From Monoraphidium neglectum (Eukaryota > Chlorophyta > Chlorophyceae > Sphaeropleales > Selenastraceae), in assembly GCF_000611645.1 (NCBI RefSeq), contig NW_014011579.1, positions 1 through 10,712 on the forward strand: a stretch of 10,712 bases of DNA, written 5' to 3'. A program made the translations under genes and the position numbers. Below the pieces are notes generated by a model. That model saw only the letters and a list, made by a program, of their open reading frames with translations, made no database searches and had not been told where the DNA came from. Positions 1-9,774 of this stretch are shown here, piece by piece. The first letter of the stretch is position 1, and each line of letters starts with the position of its first letter.

Positions 1-18
1 CCCCGCGCCCGCCCTCAG

Positions 19-2146
19 CGCGTGGACGAGGTGCTGCAGCAGGTGGGGCTGGCGCACGTGCGCGGCGTCATCGTCGGCAGCCCCCTGCGCAAGGGCATCA
101 GCGGCGGCGAGCGCAAGCGGCTGTGCGTCGGGATGGAGCTGCTGACGCGGCCGGTGCTGCTCTTCCTGGGTGGGTTTGGCGGCAGGGCCGCGGCACGGCG
201 TGGCTGGCTGGGTGCCTGGGTCCCTTCTCTTCCCGGGGGCAGCCGCGTGCCCCCTTCTGGGTGCCCACCCCCTACGCGGCCGCCCGCTGGGCGCGGACCG
301 GGGCTGGTGCGGCGGCCGCAGGGGCGGACGCAGTCCCTGCCCGCAGCGTGGTGGTAGCACGGCAGTCTCATACACACCGGATATGCCACTCCTGCACGCG
401 TGACCTCTCGGGCCGCCGACAACAGCCTCTTCGCACACTGCCCATCTGACAGCCGTGCACGGCCCCCCGACGCTTACCGTCCTCCAGACGAACCGACGTC
501 CGGCCTGGACTCAACCACCGCCCTGAGCCTGTGCCGTCTGCTGCGCGGCCTGGCGGACTCCGGGGCCTGCACGGTCATCGCCACGCTGCACCAGCCGCAG
601 ACCAAAATCTTCCAGGTGCGAAGGCCGGCGCTTTTTGCGCGCGTGCGCGGGTAGCGGCCCTGCGATTTTCAGCGCCTGGAGGGCTTGATCTCCAGTGACG
701 GGACCGGCGCCTCCTGCGGACGGCGCACGCGGTCGCCCGCTGGATCGCGCCACCTGCCCACTGGCTCACCGCTCCAAATGCACCACACAGGCTGGCTGCG
801 GCGATGGCTTCAACCCTGATTCTGACAAGCCACGCACCCCGTGCTCTTGCCCCAGCCCATCCCGGCTCACCCCACACACTGGCCCGCGCGTTTTCCCCTC
901 CCCGCCTGCGCCGCCCCCTACCTGCCCCTCCCCAGCTGTTTGAGGGCCTTATTCTGCTGCGCGGCGGCGCCGTCGTGTACCAGGGCCCTGCGTCAGAGGC
1001 CCTCGCATACTTTGAGGACGCCGGCCACAAGTGCCCGGGTGAGCCCAGCGCTCGGCGGCCGGCTGGTCAATAGGCCCCTGCTAGCCTTCAGGCGGAGGAG
1101 TGGCCCTTTGCTGGCTTTCGGCCCGACAGACCGTTATCCAGGCTTGAAAGCGCTCGCTCTCCTTCAGAGTGCATTTCGTTGCTGGGGTGGCCCTGCTGCC
1201 CGCTTTAGGGCGGGTGGATTTGCCACCTCGTCCTGCTACTACCTGACCAATGTGCATCATATCATGCCGGCCTGTGCAACCGGCTCCGCCCCCTCCCCCC
1301 CTGCCCCCAGAGCTGACCAACCCGGCGGACTTCCTGATGGATGTGATCATGCCCAACAGCGGCGACATGGGCGGCAGCACGTGCTCCCTCGACACCAAGG
1401 CCGCGGTGAGGGGCGCCCCGACCCGGCCCGGCCCGGCGCCGCGGGGCGGCGGCCGCCGGCTTGGGCCTGGATCTGGCAGCGGGGGGGCAAGTTTGTGTAG
1501 CAGTGCAGCTGGGACGGGTTGGTGGGGTCGACGCTTGGGGCTACCTCCCCCAGGCAATGACGCAGGATTTGCTGTCCGTTGCAACTGGTATCCGCCCGTC
1601 CAGGTCCTAAGGCACCAGCTGGCGCGGGACGTGTCGGTCGTCTGGAGGGAGGCCAGGTGCGGCGCATGATGGGCATATGGTGCCATCACTTGCGCAGATG
1701 TGTCAGGAACTCTGGTCGATCCCCGCTGGCAAGGCGGTGACGGTCTGTTGGGTGCCAAAAACAGTCAAGATTTCCAGAGCAAGGGCGCTGGAAGGCGATG
1801 CCGCGCCACGCCGCGCCGCGCCGCGCAGGCCGCCTGTGGCGCTGCGCGAGGTGGTCCCCTGGAGCCGCCAGTTCACGGTGTTGCTGGAGCGCTCCTTCAA
1901 GGAGAAGATGCGCCAGCGCGACGTGCTGCTGACTCAGCTGGCGCAGTCGGTGGCAATGGCGGTGCTGATCGGTACCGTCTTCCTGCAGGTGCGGGCGTCG
2001 GTGCGTGTGTATGTGTGCAGATGCGCACGCGTGCGTGCATGCGCATATATGTGTGCGTGTGTGCTCTTGTGCGTGTGCCCCATATACACTCTTCTCTTTG
2101 TGGTGGTGTGGGTATTTGTGACTGTGTGTGTGTGTTTGTGTGTGCG

Positions 2147-2181
<35 letters not shown>

Positions 2182-4978
2182 GGCCATGTTGATGCTTGCG
2201 TGTGAGTCTGCGCCTTTTTATGGGGATTGCAAGGATGAATTGATTGAAACCAGCACAGCTCTCGGCGTGACGCCTGCTATGGACATGGGGTTCACAACCG
2301 GCGATGCAAGAAGCATCGTCAAGTCACAACTCTCCCCTCCTGCTGAATTGAGGCACGCCTCAATTGCGTCCACCTTGCTTCCCCCCCTCTTAAACCTTCG
2401 CACACAACTTCCTGGACGCCCCTGACGCACCGCACTCAACAGATCGGCACCAACCAGACTAGCACCACTCGCCGTCAGCCGGTGCTGTTCTTCTGCGTGA
2501 TCAACCAGGGCATGTTCGGGGCGCTGCAGGTGGGGCGACGCCACGCCCCCATGCAAACGTGGCGCAATGTTGCTTAGGCTGCGCCTGCCATACACGTTTT
2601 GCAGCCCGCAGTGCTGCGCGGCCAGGCGCCAGGAATGCAGGCACGCAGCCGGCCACACAAATGACTGACGTCTCTGGACCTGATAGGTGGGCCGCCGATG
2701 GCTCCAGGTCGCCTTGACCCCTGACAGCCTGCTGCAGCCCCTCCGGCCAGCTCGAAGGATGCGGCCAGCGCCCGCAACCGCAGCCACTGCCCTCCCCCCA
2801 CCGTTTTAGATGATCAACTCATTCCCAAGCGAGAGGATCCTGGCGCTGAGAGAGAGGGCCGCGGGAACCTACTACTCAAGTGAGGCCCGCTCCCGCCACC
2901 CCACCCCACCCGCGTCCAACGAGCCCTACCGCGCCCGCCGACCGGGCGGCACGGCGGCGCGCCGCGGACCACCGCGCCCAGCTTGCACGGGGGCGCACCC
3001 CATGGTTTCGCCGCCCAGTGTTTTGACGCCAGCCCCTGTGGCGTCCAACCATGTGTGACCTGCGCTCCTACGACACCCAACGTCGCCCCTTCCTCCCTGC
3101 CCCCTGAATACCTTGAAAATTATGCAAGGCGCATACTTCATGGCCAAGATCACTGCCGAGACGCTCTTCCAGCTCCCCATGCCCGTCATCTTCAGCATCA
3201 TCGTCTACTGGCTGGTCGGCCTGCAGGCCGTGGGTGAGCACAGGGGATTTACGTGTGGTAGTAGGTGGACTGTGGTAAGAAGGCACAAAGCGACATGGCC
3301 AGCGTGGCTCAGGCACCTCGAACCAACGCCGCGTCCAGCTCTGCATTGTTGGCAGCCGGTCCTCTGCTGGTTACAAAAGCACACCTGACCCCCACCCGCC
3401 GCAAACCGCCGACCCCCAAACCCCAACCGCACACTCCAACCGCCAGCGTCCAAGTTCATTATCTTCACCTGCTTCATGGTGCTGTGCTCCCTCTCTGCCA
3501 CGTCCCTCGCCCTCTTCGTCAGCGCCTGGTGAGCGTTCATGGGGCCTCTCAGCACTTTCGCCTGCCTGGCTGCAGAGGCCTGGCCGCTGCGGCACCCTCG
3601 CCGCAGCCCACCAGACAACCAATAAACCAACACCGTATTGGGCGATTGCCTGCGGGTGCCTCAGGGCAGCCTGACGGTGCTGCGATCTTGCATTTGCCGA
3701 GTTGACTCGGCGGCTGTCCCCGCCGCCCGCATGCCTCCGGCCCACACGTTGAAATCGGCCCCCTCGGACCGCCTGGACGACCCCCAAAACCCTGGACCCC
3801 AGGTGCCGCACCACAGATCTGAGCGTGACAGTGCTGCCCCTGGCCCTGGAGATTTGCCGCCTGTTTGGCGGCTTCTTCCTGCCGCCCGCCAGCCTGCCAA
3901 AGTACTTTGTGTGGCTGGACGCGCTGTCCTACGTCAAGTACAGCTACGAGGGCGTCAGGTGTGATGCATGCTCGCGTCTGTGTGCAGAGGGCCGATGTTT
4001 CTGTTCGGCAGGGGTGAGGGTTAAGCGGGAGGTTGTCGAGGCACGTGTGTGGATGTGTACGTGGGAAGCTCGTGCACGCGCCCTTGTTGCGCAGCGTGCC
4101 CCCTCTGCATCTCAGTCCACCTGCAGCGCGCTAGCTGCCCTGACCCTCTTGCTGCCCGCGCCACCCATGTCCCCAGCCCCTTTTCCCGGCCCCTTGCCTG
4201 CCTCCTTTCTGCACTGGACACCTTCATGAAATCTCCTCTGCCTCTGACCTTGCCTGATCTTTGGATTCCAAACAGGGTCAACAAAGGGCTAGCTTGCCCT
4301 CAACCCTTTGTCACCTCCCACCACATCCCGTACGCATCACATTCCGCACGCGCTGCCTTGACCTCACCGTCTTCAACCTCAAAACACCACAACCCATGAC
4401 AGCCTCAACGAGCTGGACGGCCTGGTGGTCACCTGCACCCCGTCTCAGCTGGCGCCAGACGGAAGCTGCCCCATCACCAGCGGCCAGCAGACCATCGACA
4501 AGCTCGGCCTGGGGTGGGTTGCCGCCGCGCGCGCCCGCCGCCACGCCGCGCCCTTCGATTCTGGGCAACAGAACTGTGACCAGTACAAAAGACTGCACAG
4601 CCTGGGCTTTGGTGGCCGCAGCGCAGCATGGCAGAGGTAGCTGCGGCAATTGTGTCCGTTCGTCTGCCTCAGCTACCTTGACATTGATTGCCCAAGGAAC
4701 CCAACCATGTCCATGTCAGCCAGCCATTTTCCGCCCCTCACAGACGCGCCTACAAGCTGCTTTCTCGTTTCCCGAAGCCCTGACAGCCGCCTGGTGTGTC
4801 GTTTCAGATTCAGCTGTCTCGGCGCCCTAAAACCTAAACCCAGCTGCGCTCGCGAAAAACCCTCTCATCCGCCCGACGCAGGTACATCAACATCTGGGGC
4901 GCGGCCCTGGCGCTCATCGGGTTCATCATCGTCACGCGCGCCCTGGCCTATGTGGGGGTGCGCAAGATCAAGTGGTGA
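19..4978 (+). CDS. ABCG-family half-size ABC transporter, C-terminal 465 residues (5' partial, 13 exons)
   Basis: ATP-driven membrane exporter half-molecule (ATP-binding domain then membrane domain); ABCG half-transporters dimerise. Exons I joined: 19-169, 488-615, 936-1038, 1311-1405, 1604-1656, 1829-1988, 2443-2529, 2810-2879, 3129-3233, 3447-3528, 3803-3958, 4403-4513, 4882-4978 (TGA 4976). The total is 1398 nt, 466 codons, and every junction is phase-consistent and GT-AG. Visible motifs (residue 1 = Arg at 19): signature ISGGERKRL 27-35, Walker B VLLFLDE 46-52 with EPTSGLDS, H-loop His85 in TLHQP, and NPADF after the NBD. Membrane segments lie at about 209-229, 243-263, 284-313, 321-343, 350-375 and 436-458. 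Cys408 and Cys419 sit in the last external loop, where ABCG2-type proteins carry disulfides. Full family length is usually 600-700 residues, so Walker A and the N-terminus lie left of the window. Architecture resembles ABCG2; the substrate cannot be inferred. The family call is firm; exon 6 start and exon 9 acceptor are the weakest boundaries. Confidence 0.95.
170..487 (+). other. Intron inside the Walker B aspartate codon
   Basis: 318-nt GT-AG intron (donor GTGGGT, acceptor CTCCAG). It splits the Walker B Asp codon as G|AC, so neither flanking exon alone shows the full motif. GC-rich; no further coding or repeat signal seen. The next intron, 616-935 (320 nt, GTGCGA...CCCCAG), likewise holds nothing I recognise. 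Confidence 0.9.
1778..1828 (+). other. Optional 51-nt extension of transporter exon 6
   Basis: Two acceptors fit the same phase: TTTCCAG ending at 1777 and GCGCAG ending at 1828. The upstream choice inserts 17 residues (ARALEGD... then Pro/Arg-rich) into the linker between the ATP-binding and membrane domains. The segment contains reiterated GCCGCGC units. Family alignment does not decide between them because this linker is variable. Confidence 0.5.
1989..2442 (+). other. Transporter intron 6, GT-rich
   Basis: The longest transporter intron (454 nt; GTGCGG donor, CAACAG acceptor). Its 5' half (about 1989-2215) is dominated by GT/GC dinucleotides; the 3' half is ordinary sequence. No coding potential consistent with the ABCG family is seen in it. 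Confidence 0.85.
2148..2182 (+). repeat. (TG)n microsatellite in transporter intron 6
   Basis: Pure TG dinucleotide run of about 17 units, flanked upstream by imperfect GT-rich sequence from about 1995. It lies entirely within an intron. Confidence 0.95.
3959..4402 (+). other. Transporter intron 11
   Basis: 444-nt intron (GTGTGA...GACAG) between the exon for membrane segment 5 and the exon for the external loop. It is pyrimidine-rich in its second half. No gene, repeat or structured RNA is recognisable. The final intron, 4514-4881 (368 nt, GTGGGT...ACGCAG), is similarly featureless. Confidence 0.85.
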
Positions 4979-5635
4979 CGAGACCACGAAGGGAAACAAA
5001 GAGCACAGAGACACAAGCACGAGCCACTTGACTGTTCGTCCACTTTGCTTCCTGCGCGCCAGCGCTTGGGGTCCCTGCACGCACAGCCGTCGCACTGTCA
5101 GCATGCTGCGCGCAAACGCTTGGTAGACCTGGACCGTCGGACTCGCCTTTCAGCGCCTGGCGCCGCAAGTGTTTTCTTGAGCTTGCAAGCGCATGTCTTT
5201 TGCTGCTTGGAGGGGTGTTGGGATGCTTTCAGGGGCGTCAGGCGGTTGTTTGCAAGCAGTGGTGCAGCACAAGAAACCACGTCAAATTGCTGTCGTTCAC
5301 TGGGCCCCTGTATGCCCAGTGCATGCAAAGCTTGCGAGCACCAAGGCCCACTGGCTGTCCAACTCCCAGGTGCTGGCCGAGGCAGGTCCTCAAACCTTGA
5401 CCCTTCCTCAGGCAATGCGTATCGACATTGCAGGGGAAAGCAGCGCGGGTTGCAGGGTTGCCTTCTGCCCTGGACTCTCCCACAAACATACTTTTCACAC
5501 TTCCCAAACCCCAGGGGCACTTGTGCTTCATTTTATCGCTGTCGTCTGTGTATTTGCCGCGGCATGTATGTATGCCCAGCCATATCTTGCAGGATCCACG
5601 ATCATTGCAAGGCTGCTAGCTGCCACAGTTTGTAA
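4979..5635 (+). other. Probable 3' UTR of the transporter
   Basis: Starts directly after the TGA at 4976-4978 and runs to the first plus-strand TGTAA (5631-5635). A 3' UTR of about 650 nt is normal for chlorophyte nuclear genes. A 179-codon open frame starting at 5193 spans the TGTAA but shows no family resemblance. The extent is inferred only from the motif. Confidence 0.5.
5631..5635 (+). terminator. Candidate poly(A) signal TGTAA for the transporter
   Basis: First TGTAA on the plus strand after the transporter stop. TGTAA is the known poly(A) signal of Chlamydomonas and relatives. A second copy at 6222-6226 is further away. Confidence 0.5.
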
Positions 5636-6731
5636 TCGGTTTCCCGTTGGGCGGCAGCTCCATACTCGGCATACGTGTTTCAAGCGACACTCAGTGCTCT
5701 CATGGCTTTGGTGGGTTGTGGAACACAGCTGAGTGGCGGCCGCGCGCTGAATTTGTGGGTGAGCTTGGCAGCGCGTGGTTGCTGGCCCAGGCTGCGCTGT
5801 TGCAGGGGATTGCTGCTTTGCAGTGCACAATCAAGACGACTGTTCATTTGAAATGAGCGTGTAGCAGCAAGCGCTGCGCACAGAGCATGCAGGGAAGTTG
5901 GGGGTCGTGACAGCGGAGAGGGTGCTGCAGAGTCAAAGCGGAGCTGGGGCACCACGGAGCTGGTACAAAGCGAAGAATCTTGCCTCGAGGGCAACTTGTG
6001 ACCTCCAGTAGTGCTGTCCTGCTCGGTGGTACAGAACAAACCCAGCTAGAGCTCGGCTGAGGACAAGCTTAGATCTGTGCTTCTGCTCATGCATTGCGGC
6101 GTTGCGAAACGCCGCATGGTGCTGCACACCAGCCACCGTTTGCGTGCAGCTGATCCAGTTTCGGGAGATCACGTGGCATGCACCAGCCACATCTGCAATT
6201 ATCCAAATACCGTATACTGACTGTAAGACGTGAGATTGCGGCCCTGGCGACCGTGTCCGATCCTCCAAGATGCATCTGAGCTGGTTCGGTACCGGTAGTG
6301 CCATAACAACAAATTTTCTGCATAAGAAATTCGCCGAAGCAATCAAAGCATAGAACGGTTTTCGGTCAACGCCGAGCGTTGTATGAATGATCTCGCATCG
6401 AACGGAATTGATCTTGGCAATAAACTACAAGAATATTATTCGGATTGCACGCGTGATGCATGCAGCAGCAGGAAGCCAGCGAGGAGCCGGCTCGGCCAAC
6501 GCGCAAGCTTCCCCCAGCTGCCTAAACGCTCTGCGCAAGCTGCTTGCTGCCTTCCTGCCTCCGTTGCCAGCGTTCTTAAGGCCCCGCCGCCCTATCATTC
6601 ATTCACCCTGCTTCCAAGGGATCCGTTTGCATGCCCTGCTCTGTTTGTGCATAACCACATGCTTGTGCATGTACTCCACGACTGCATGCCCCTGCTGCCA
6701 CCTGTCCTGAGCTAACAACCCCGCCCAAATC
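5636..6731. other. Intergenic stretch with no supported gene
   Basis: Lies between the transporter 3' end and the tandem repeats. Open frames on both strands (for example minus 5933-6346 and plus 6383-6715) are composed like random translation and show no domain, no convincing splice structure and no bias toward GC-ending codons. Roughly 6300-6450 is clearly poorer in GC than the rest of the window. It could be decayed mobile-element sequence, but nothing in it identifies one. Confidence 0.6.
6095..6116. repeat. Perfect 9-bp hairpin with GCGA loop
   Basis: Inverted repeat TGCGGCGTT / AACGCCGCA separated by GCGA. The loop fits the GNRA tetraloop rule when read on the plus strand. It is followed by no T-run and lies in no gene, so its role is unknown. 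Confidence 0.7.
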
Positions 6732-6873
6732 CCATGAGGCGCACTGTGGCTCGACCACAGGACCCCGATTGGGTCAGCCTGCGGCCTGCGCGCGGGCGGC
6801 AGCCATGAGGCGCACTGTGGCCAGACCACAGGACCCCGAAGGCGGCCGACCTGCGGCTTGCGCGCAATTGGCA
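6732..6873. repeat. Tandem duplication, period about 71 bp
   Basis: Copies at 6732-6802 and 6803-6873 both begin CCATGAGGCGCACTGTGG and share ACCACAGGACCCCGA and CTGCGG(C/T)(C/T)TGCGCGC, with a few substitutions and a 1-nt indel. A degraded third piece (ACTGGGTCGACCTG...) follows at about 6915-6945. Each full copy holds an inverted repeat CTGTGG...CCACAG with a 5-nt loop (6744-6760 and 6815-6831). Confidence 0.85.
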
Positions 6874-6992
6874 CCCTCCCCCCTCGAGTCGCACGTCGTC
6901 TCGATCGCAGTACCCAACTGGGTCGACCTGTGCGCCCCTGCGCATACTTCATTAAATCCCCCCAAAACGGTGGCTCTCGCCACCCCAACAAC

Positions 6993-7331
6993 ATGACCGT
7001 ATCCATCCTAGTGATGAACGCCCTCGACAGCGCTGTTAACCCGCAGCGAGCCGTAGCGGTGGTCATCGCATTCACCCTGCTGTCGCGCTGCCGCCTGCCA
7101 CTGCAAGCCAGAGCTTTGCAGGTGAGTGGGGCTCTGGCCTGAGCATATCGCTGCACAATTGGCTTGCATGGTTTGTACTCCATCATGCAGGAGCCCCGAT
7201 TATGCAGTCAATCAGTCGTCATTTTTGTCATCTTACAAGCAGCGCTGAGTCATTGGATCGTTTCACAGGCTATCAGTCTCAGAGTTCCCAGCTTGAAAAC
7301 TGGGTGGCGCAGCTCAAACGACGCTCTGTGA
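6993..7331 (+). CDS. Speculative two-exon small protein (89 residues)
   Basis: I do not recognise this protein. ATG at 6993 (A at -3) opens a 43-codon frame ending exactly at CAG|GTGAGTGG (exon 6993-7121). A 69-nt intron with acceptor CATCATGCAG leads to 7191, which continues in the same phase for 46 codons to TGA at 7329. The product has hydrophobic stretches in both exons (around residues 13-34 and 50-70). A TGTAA lies about 147 nt past the stop. Support comes only from ATG context, a strong donor, phase match and TGTAA spacing. The second exon would overlap the 3' UTR of the convergent minus-strand gene. It may be chance, and codon use is less GC-biased than in the two main genes. Confidence 0.25.
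7233..7237 (-). terminator. Candidate distal poly(A) signal TGTAA of the polyQ gene
   Basis: TTACA on the plus strand reads TGTAA on the minus strand, about 135 nt beyond the TAG at 7374-7372 that closes the proposed last exon. Confidence 0.45.
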
Positions 7332-7371
7332 GACGGCAGAATGCCCTCTCTCACTCCAGTGGCCACCGTGA

Positions 7372-8576
7372 CTAGCCCCAGGCAGTGCCGCCCGCGCCGC
7401 CCTTGCTCACCCCACCAGGGCGCGCCGCTTTGGCAATGCCAGCCATTCGCATGGTCCCGCCAGGACGCATGCACCCCTGTAAGTTTGTGTGTGTGTGAGT
7501 CAGTGTATGCTTGTGTAGGTGTGTGTGCTTGCCTGCGCACACGTGCGTGTGTCAAAAGACGAGGAGCAATGATGCAGTGCAGCACAACAGATTCCTGTTT
7601 TTGCAGCACGCAACACGTGTGCTGCATTTACAAATCGTACCGGTATGTACAATCGATTGCGCTGCCCACGGGACCACACTTCAAGCAGCACGCCATCAAA
7701 TACAGCTTGCAGAGGGCGCTTCCCTCGTTTGCATCCATGACCCATCACACCGTTAACAGTACCAAGCAAGTCATTGACCCACCTGCTGCCCAAGCCCTGG
7801 AAACATGGGCATCCCGTACCCGCCCTGCGGCATCCAAACGCCCCCAAAAGGCTGCGGCTGCCGCGCCACCGCCCCCGCTGCTGCCGCCGCTGCTGCCGCC
7901 GCTGCTGCCTGCTGCACCAACCCGGAGGCTCCGCCGTGGGCGGCTGCGACGGCCGACCTTGCGCCGGCTTTGGGGCCTCCAGCTGCGACCGCACCTGTGG
8001 GCAGCATGGCAAACGGGACCTGCCCCATGAATTGGGTTGGAGCGCCCATGAATGGTGTCATTGCGCCCGCATAAGGCGCCATCATGGCTCCTGCAGATGG
8101 GTAGGGTGGTTGGTTGGATGTTTGATGGGATGGGTTGAGAAGTCAAGGGCTGGGCAGGGGAAGAGCAGTGTGACAAATTGTGTGTGCTCGGCCCTTCAGA
8201 TATGAGTCAACACAAAGTGAGGCAGGGCATTTGCTGTGTAGCATGCTGGGGCCAGCCGCCCTGGTGCCGCTGTGCCGTTCTAATCTCCAGTTTTTCCCCA
8301 AACCGACCCACCCACCGTCGTTGGGCTTACGCTTTGCAATGGATGATGGAACCGGCGCCTTGGCCCCGAATCCTGTAGAGCCTGGCGCGCCAAAAGCCAT
8401 GCCTGGCGGCAGCATCCAAGGTGCGGCGCCAGGGGCCAAAGGGAGTAAGCCTGGCGCACTCATGGTCGAGCCCGCCCGCCCGCCCCCTTTTGCCGCTATT
8501 GGGGCCTGATGGGGCGCAGATGGGGCAGGAAGCGCGATGCGTTCGCATGTGTGAACGCGGATGTGTGTGCGCGCGC

Positions 8577-8630
<54 letters not shown>

Positions 8631-8848
8631 ACGCGCGCGTGCGTGCGTGCGCGTGCGTGTGTGCGTGCATGCGTGTGTGCGTGCGTGCGTGCGTGCGCGT
8701 GCATGCGCGCATGCGCGCATGCGCGCATGCGCATGTGTGGGTGCGTGCGTGCGTGCGCGCATGTGTGTGTCTGTGTGTGTGTGATTGTGCGCGCCCCACC
8801 CTGCATGCCTGGCTGCCGAACGCTGTTTACTTGTGCCTCATACCTCCC

Positions 8849-8912
<64 letters not shown>

Positions 8913-9464
8913 GCCCACCTGCATCATCCCAAGTGGGTAGGGTGCGAAGCCACCATACATCCCTGCCGCCCCACAGGGTAGCCCAGCAGGACCCAACGAC
9001 AGCGCGCGCGGCAGGCGACCTGCCGTCACCGCCAACGCCAGTGCGGCCGCCGCGCCGCCGTGCTTCCCCCGGGTTTCAGGCAAGACGTTGTGTCCCCGAG
9101 CGCCGGCGGCTGCCTTAGCCTGCGACCCCCCTGCGGCCGCTGCAGCCGCAAGATGCTGCTGCTGCTGCTGCTGCTGCTGCGGCGGCGGCGGCGGCGGCGG
9201 CGGCGGTGACACGGCCGCCGCGCCGCGGTCGCGCGGTGAGCCGCGCCCCGCCGTCGCACCTGCAACGGGCTGCCTAACCGTGGCGGCGGGCGCTCCCTTG
9301 GCTCTCGCGGCTGGGGGCGGCATCCGCCGCACCACCGGCAGCGCCGCCGCGGCATGGCTCGCGTAGCCGCCGGGCGAGGGCGCGCGCGCCGCAACTGCTG
9401 CTGCCGCTGCCGCTGCCGCTGTGGGTGAGCTTGCGGCTGGCCCCGGACATGGCAGCTGCTGGTA

Positions 9465-9504
<40 letters not shown>

Positions 9505-9731
9505 TGCTGCTGTTGCTGCTGTGATGGGCTGTGGAGCCGCGCAGCCTGTGCTCGCTCTTGGCCCCTAGGCCCGACGAGCTGGGGCTGCTGCAAGGGGTCC
9601 GTCTGCTGCAGTGACAGATGCTGCCGGCCTGCGGCCGCAGAGGCTTGTGCATAGCTGGCATCGGTCGGGAGCTGCAGCGGTTCCAGATGCAACGCACGGC
9701 TGTGCTGCTGTTGCTGCTGCTGCTGTTGTTG

Positions 9732-9774
<43 letters not shown>

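Larger units (their letters stand above)
8506..8918 (-). other. Intron 3 of the polyQ gene, packed with microsatellites
   Basis: 413-nt intron (GTGGGC...CATCAG, phase 0). Its first part is a (CTG)20 tract, its middle an alternating purine-pyrimidine tract of about 180 bp plus further CA/CG repeats to about 8785. Little non-repetitive sequence remains. Frames through it (poly-Leu, His/Thr or Val/Cys-rich) are repeat translations, not coding. Confidence 0.8.

Noticed and set aside
15..422. 135-codon minus-strand frame over transporter exon 1
   Set aside because: Antisense to an exon with unmistakable ABC signature and Walker B motifs.
5193..5732. 179-codon plus-strand open frame after the transporter
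   Set aside because: It has no domain, signal or family resemblance. It spans the likely TGTAA poly(A) signal and lies where a 3' UTR is expected. Long chance frames are common here.
5933..6346. 137-codon minus-strand open frame
   Set aside because: Composition looks random, codons lack the GC-ending bias of the real exons, and no convincing flanking splice sites or start context were seen.
6732..6945. Possible CRISPR-like array
   Set aside because: It has only two full copies of a 71-bp direct tandem unit with no spacers, in eukaryotic sequence. This is an ordinary tandem duplication.
7011..7142. GTGATGA (box C-like) and CTGA (box D-like) pair suggesting a snoRNA
   Set aside because: Spacing is long, no terminal stem flanks the boxes, and no C'/D' boxes are evident.
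8143..8806. Long frames rich in His/Thr/Ala (minus) or Val/Cys/Arg (plus)
   Set aside because: These are translations of the GT/GC repeat within an intron, not genes. Only 8505-8331 (-) inside them is accepted as an exon.
8850..8909. CAG tract read as plus-strand polyQ coding sequence
   Set aside because: The plus-strand frame has no supported exons around it. The minus-strand gene has a good donor at 8918 that places the tract in an intron.
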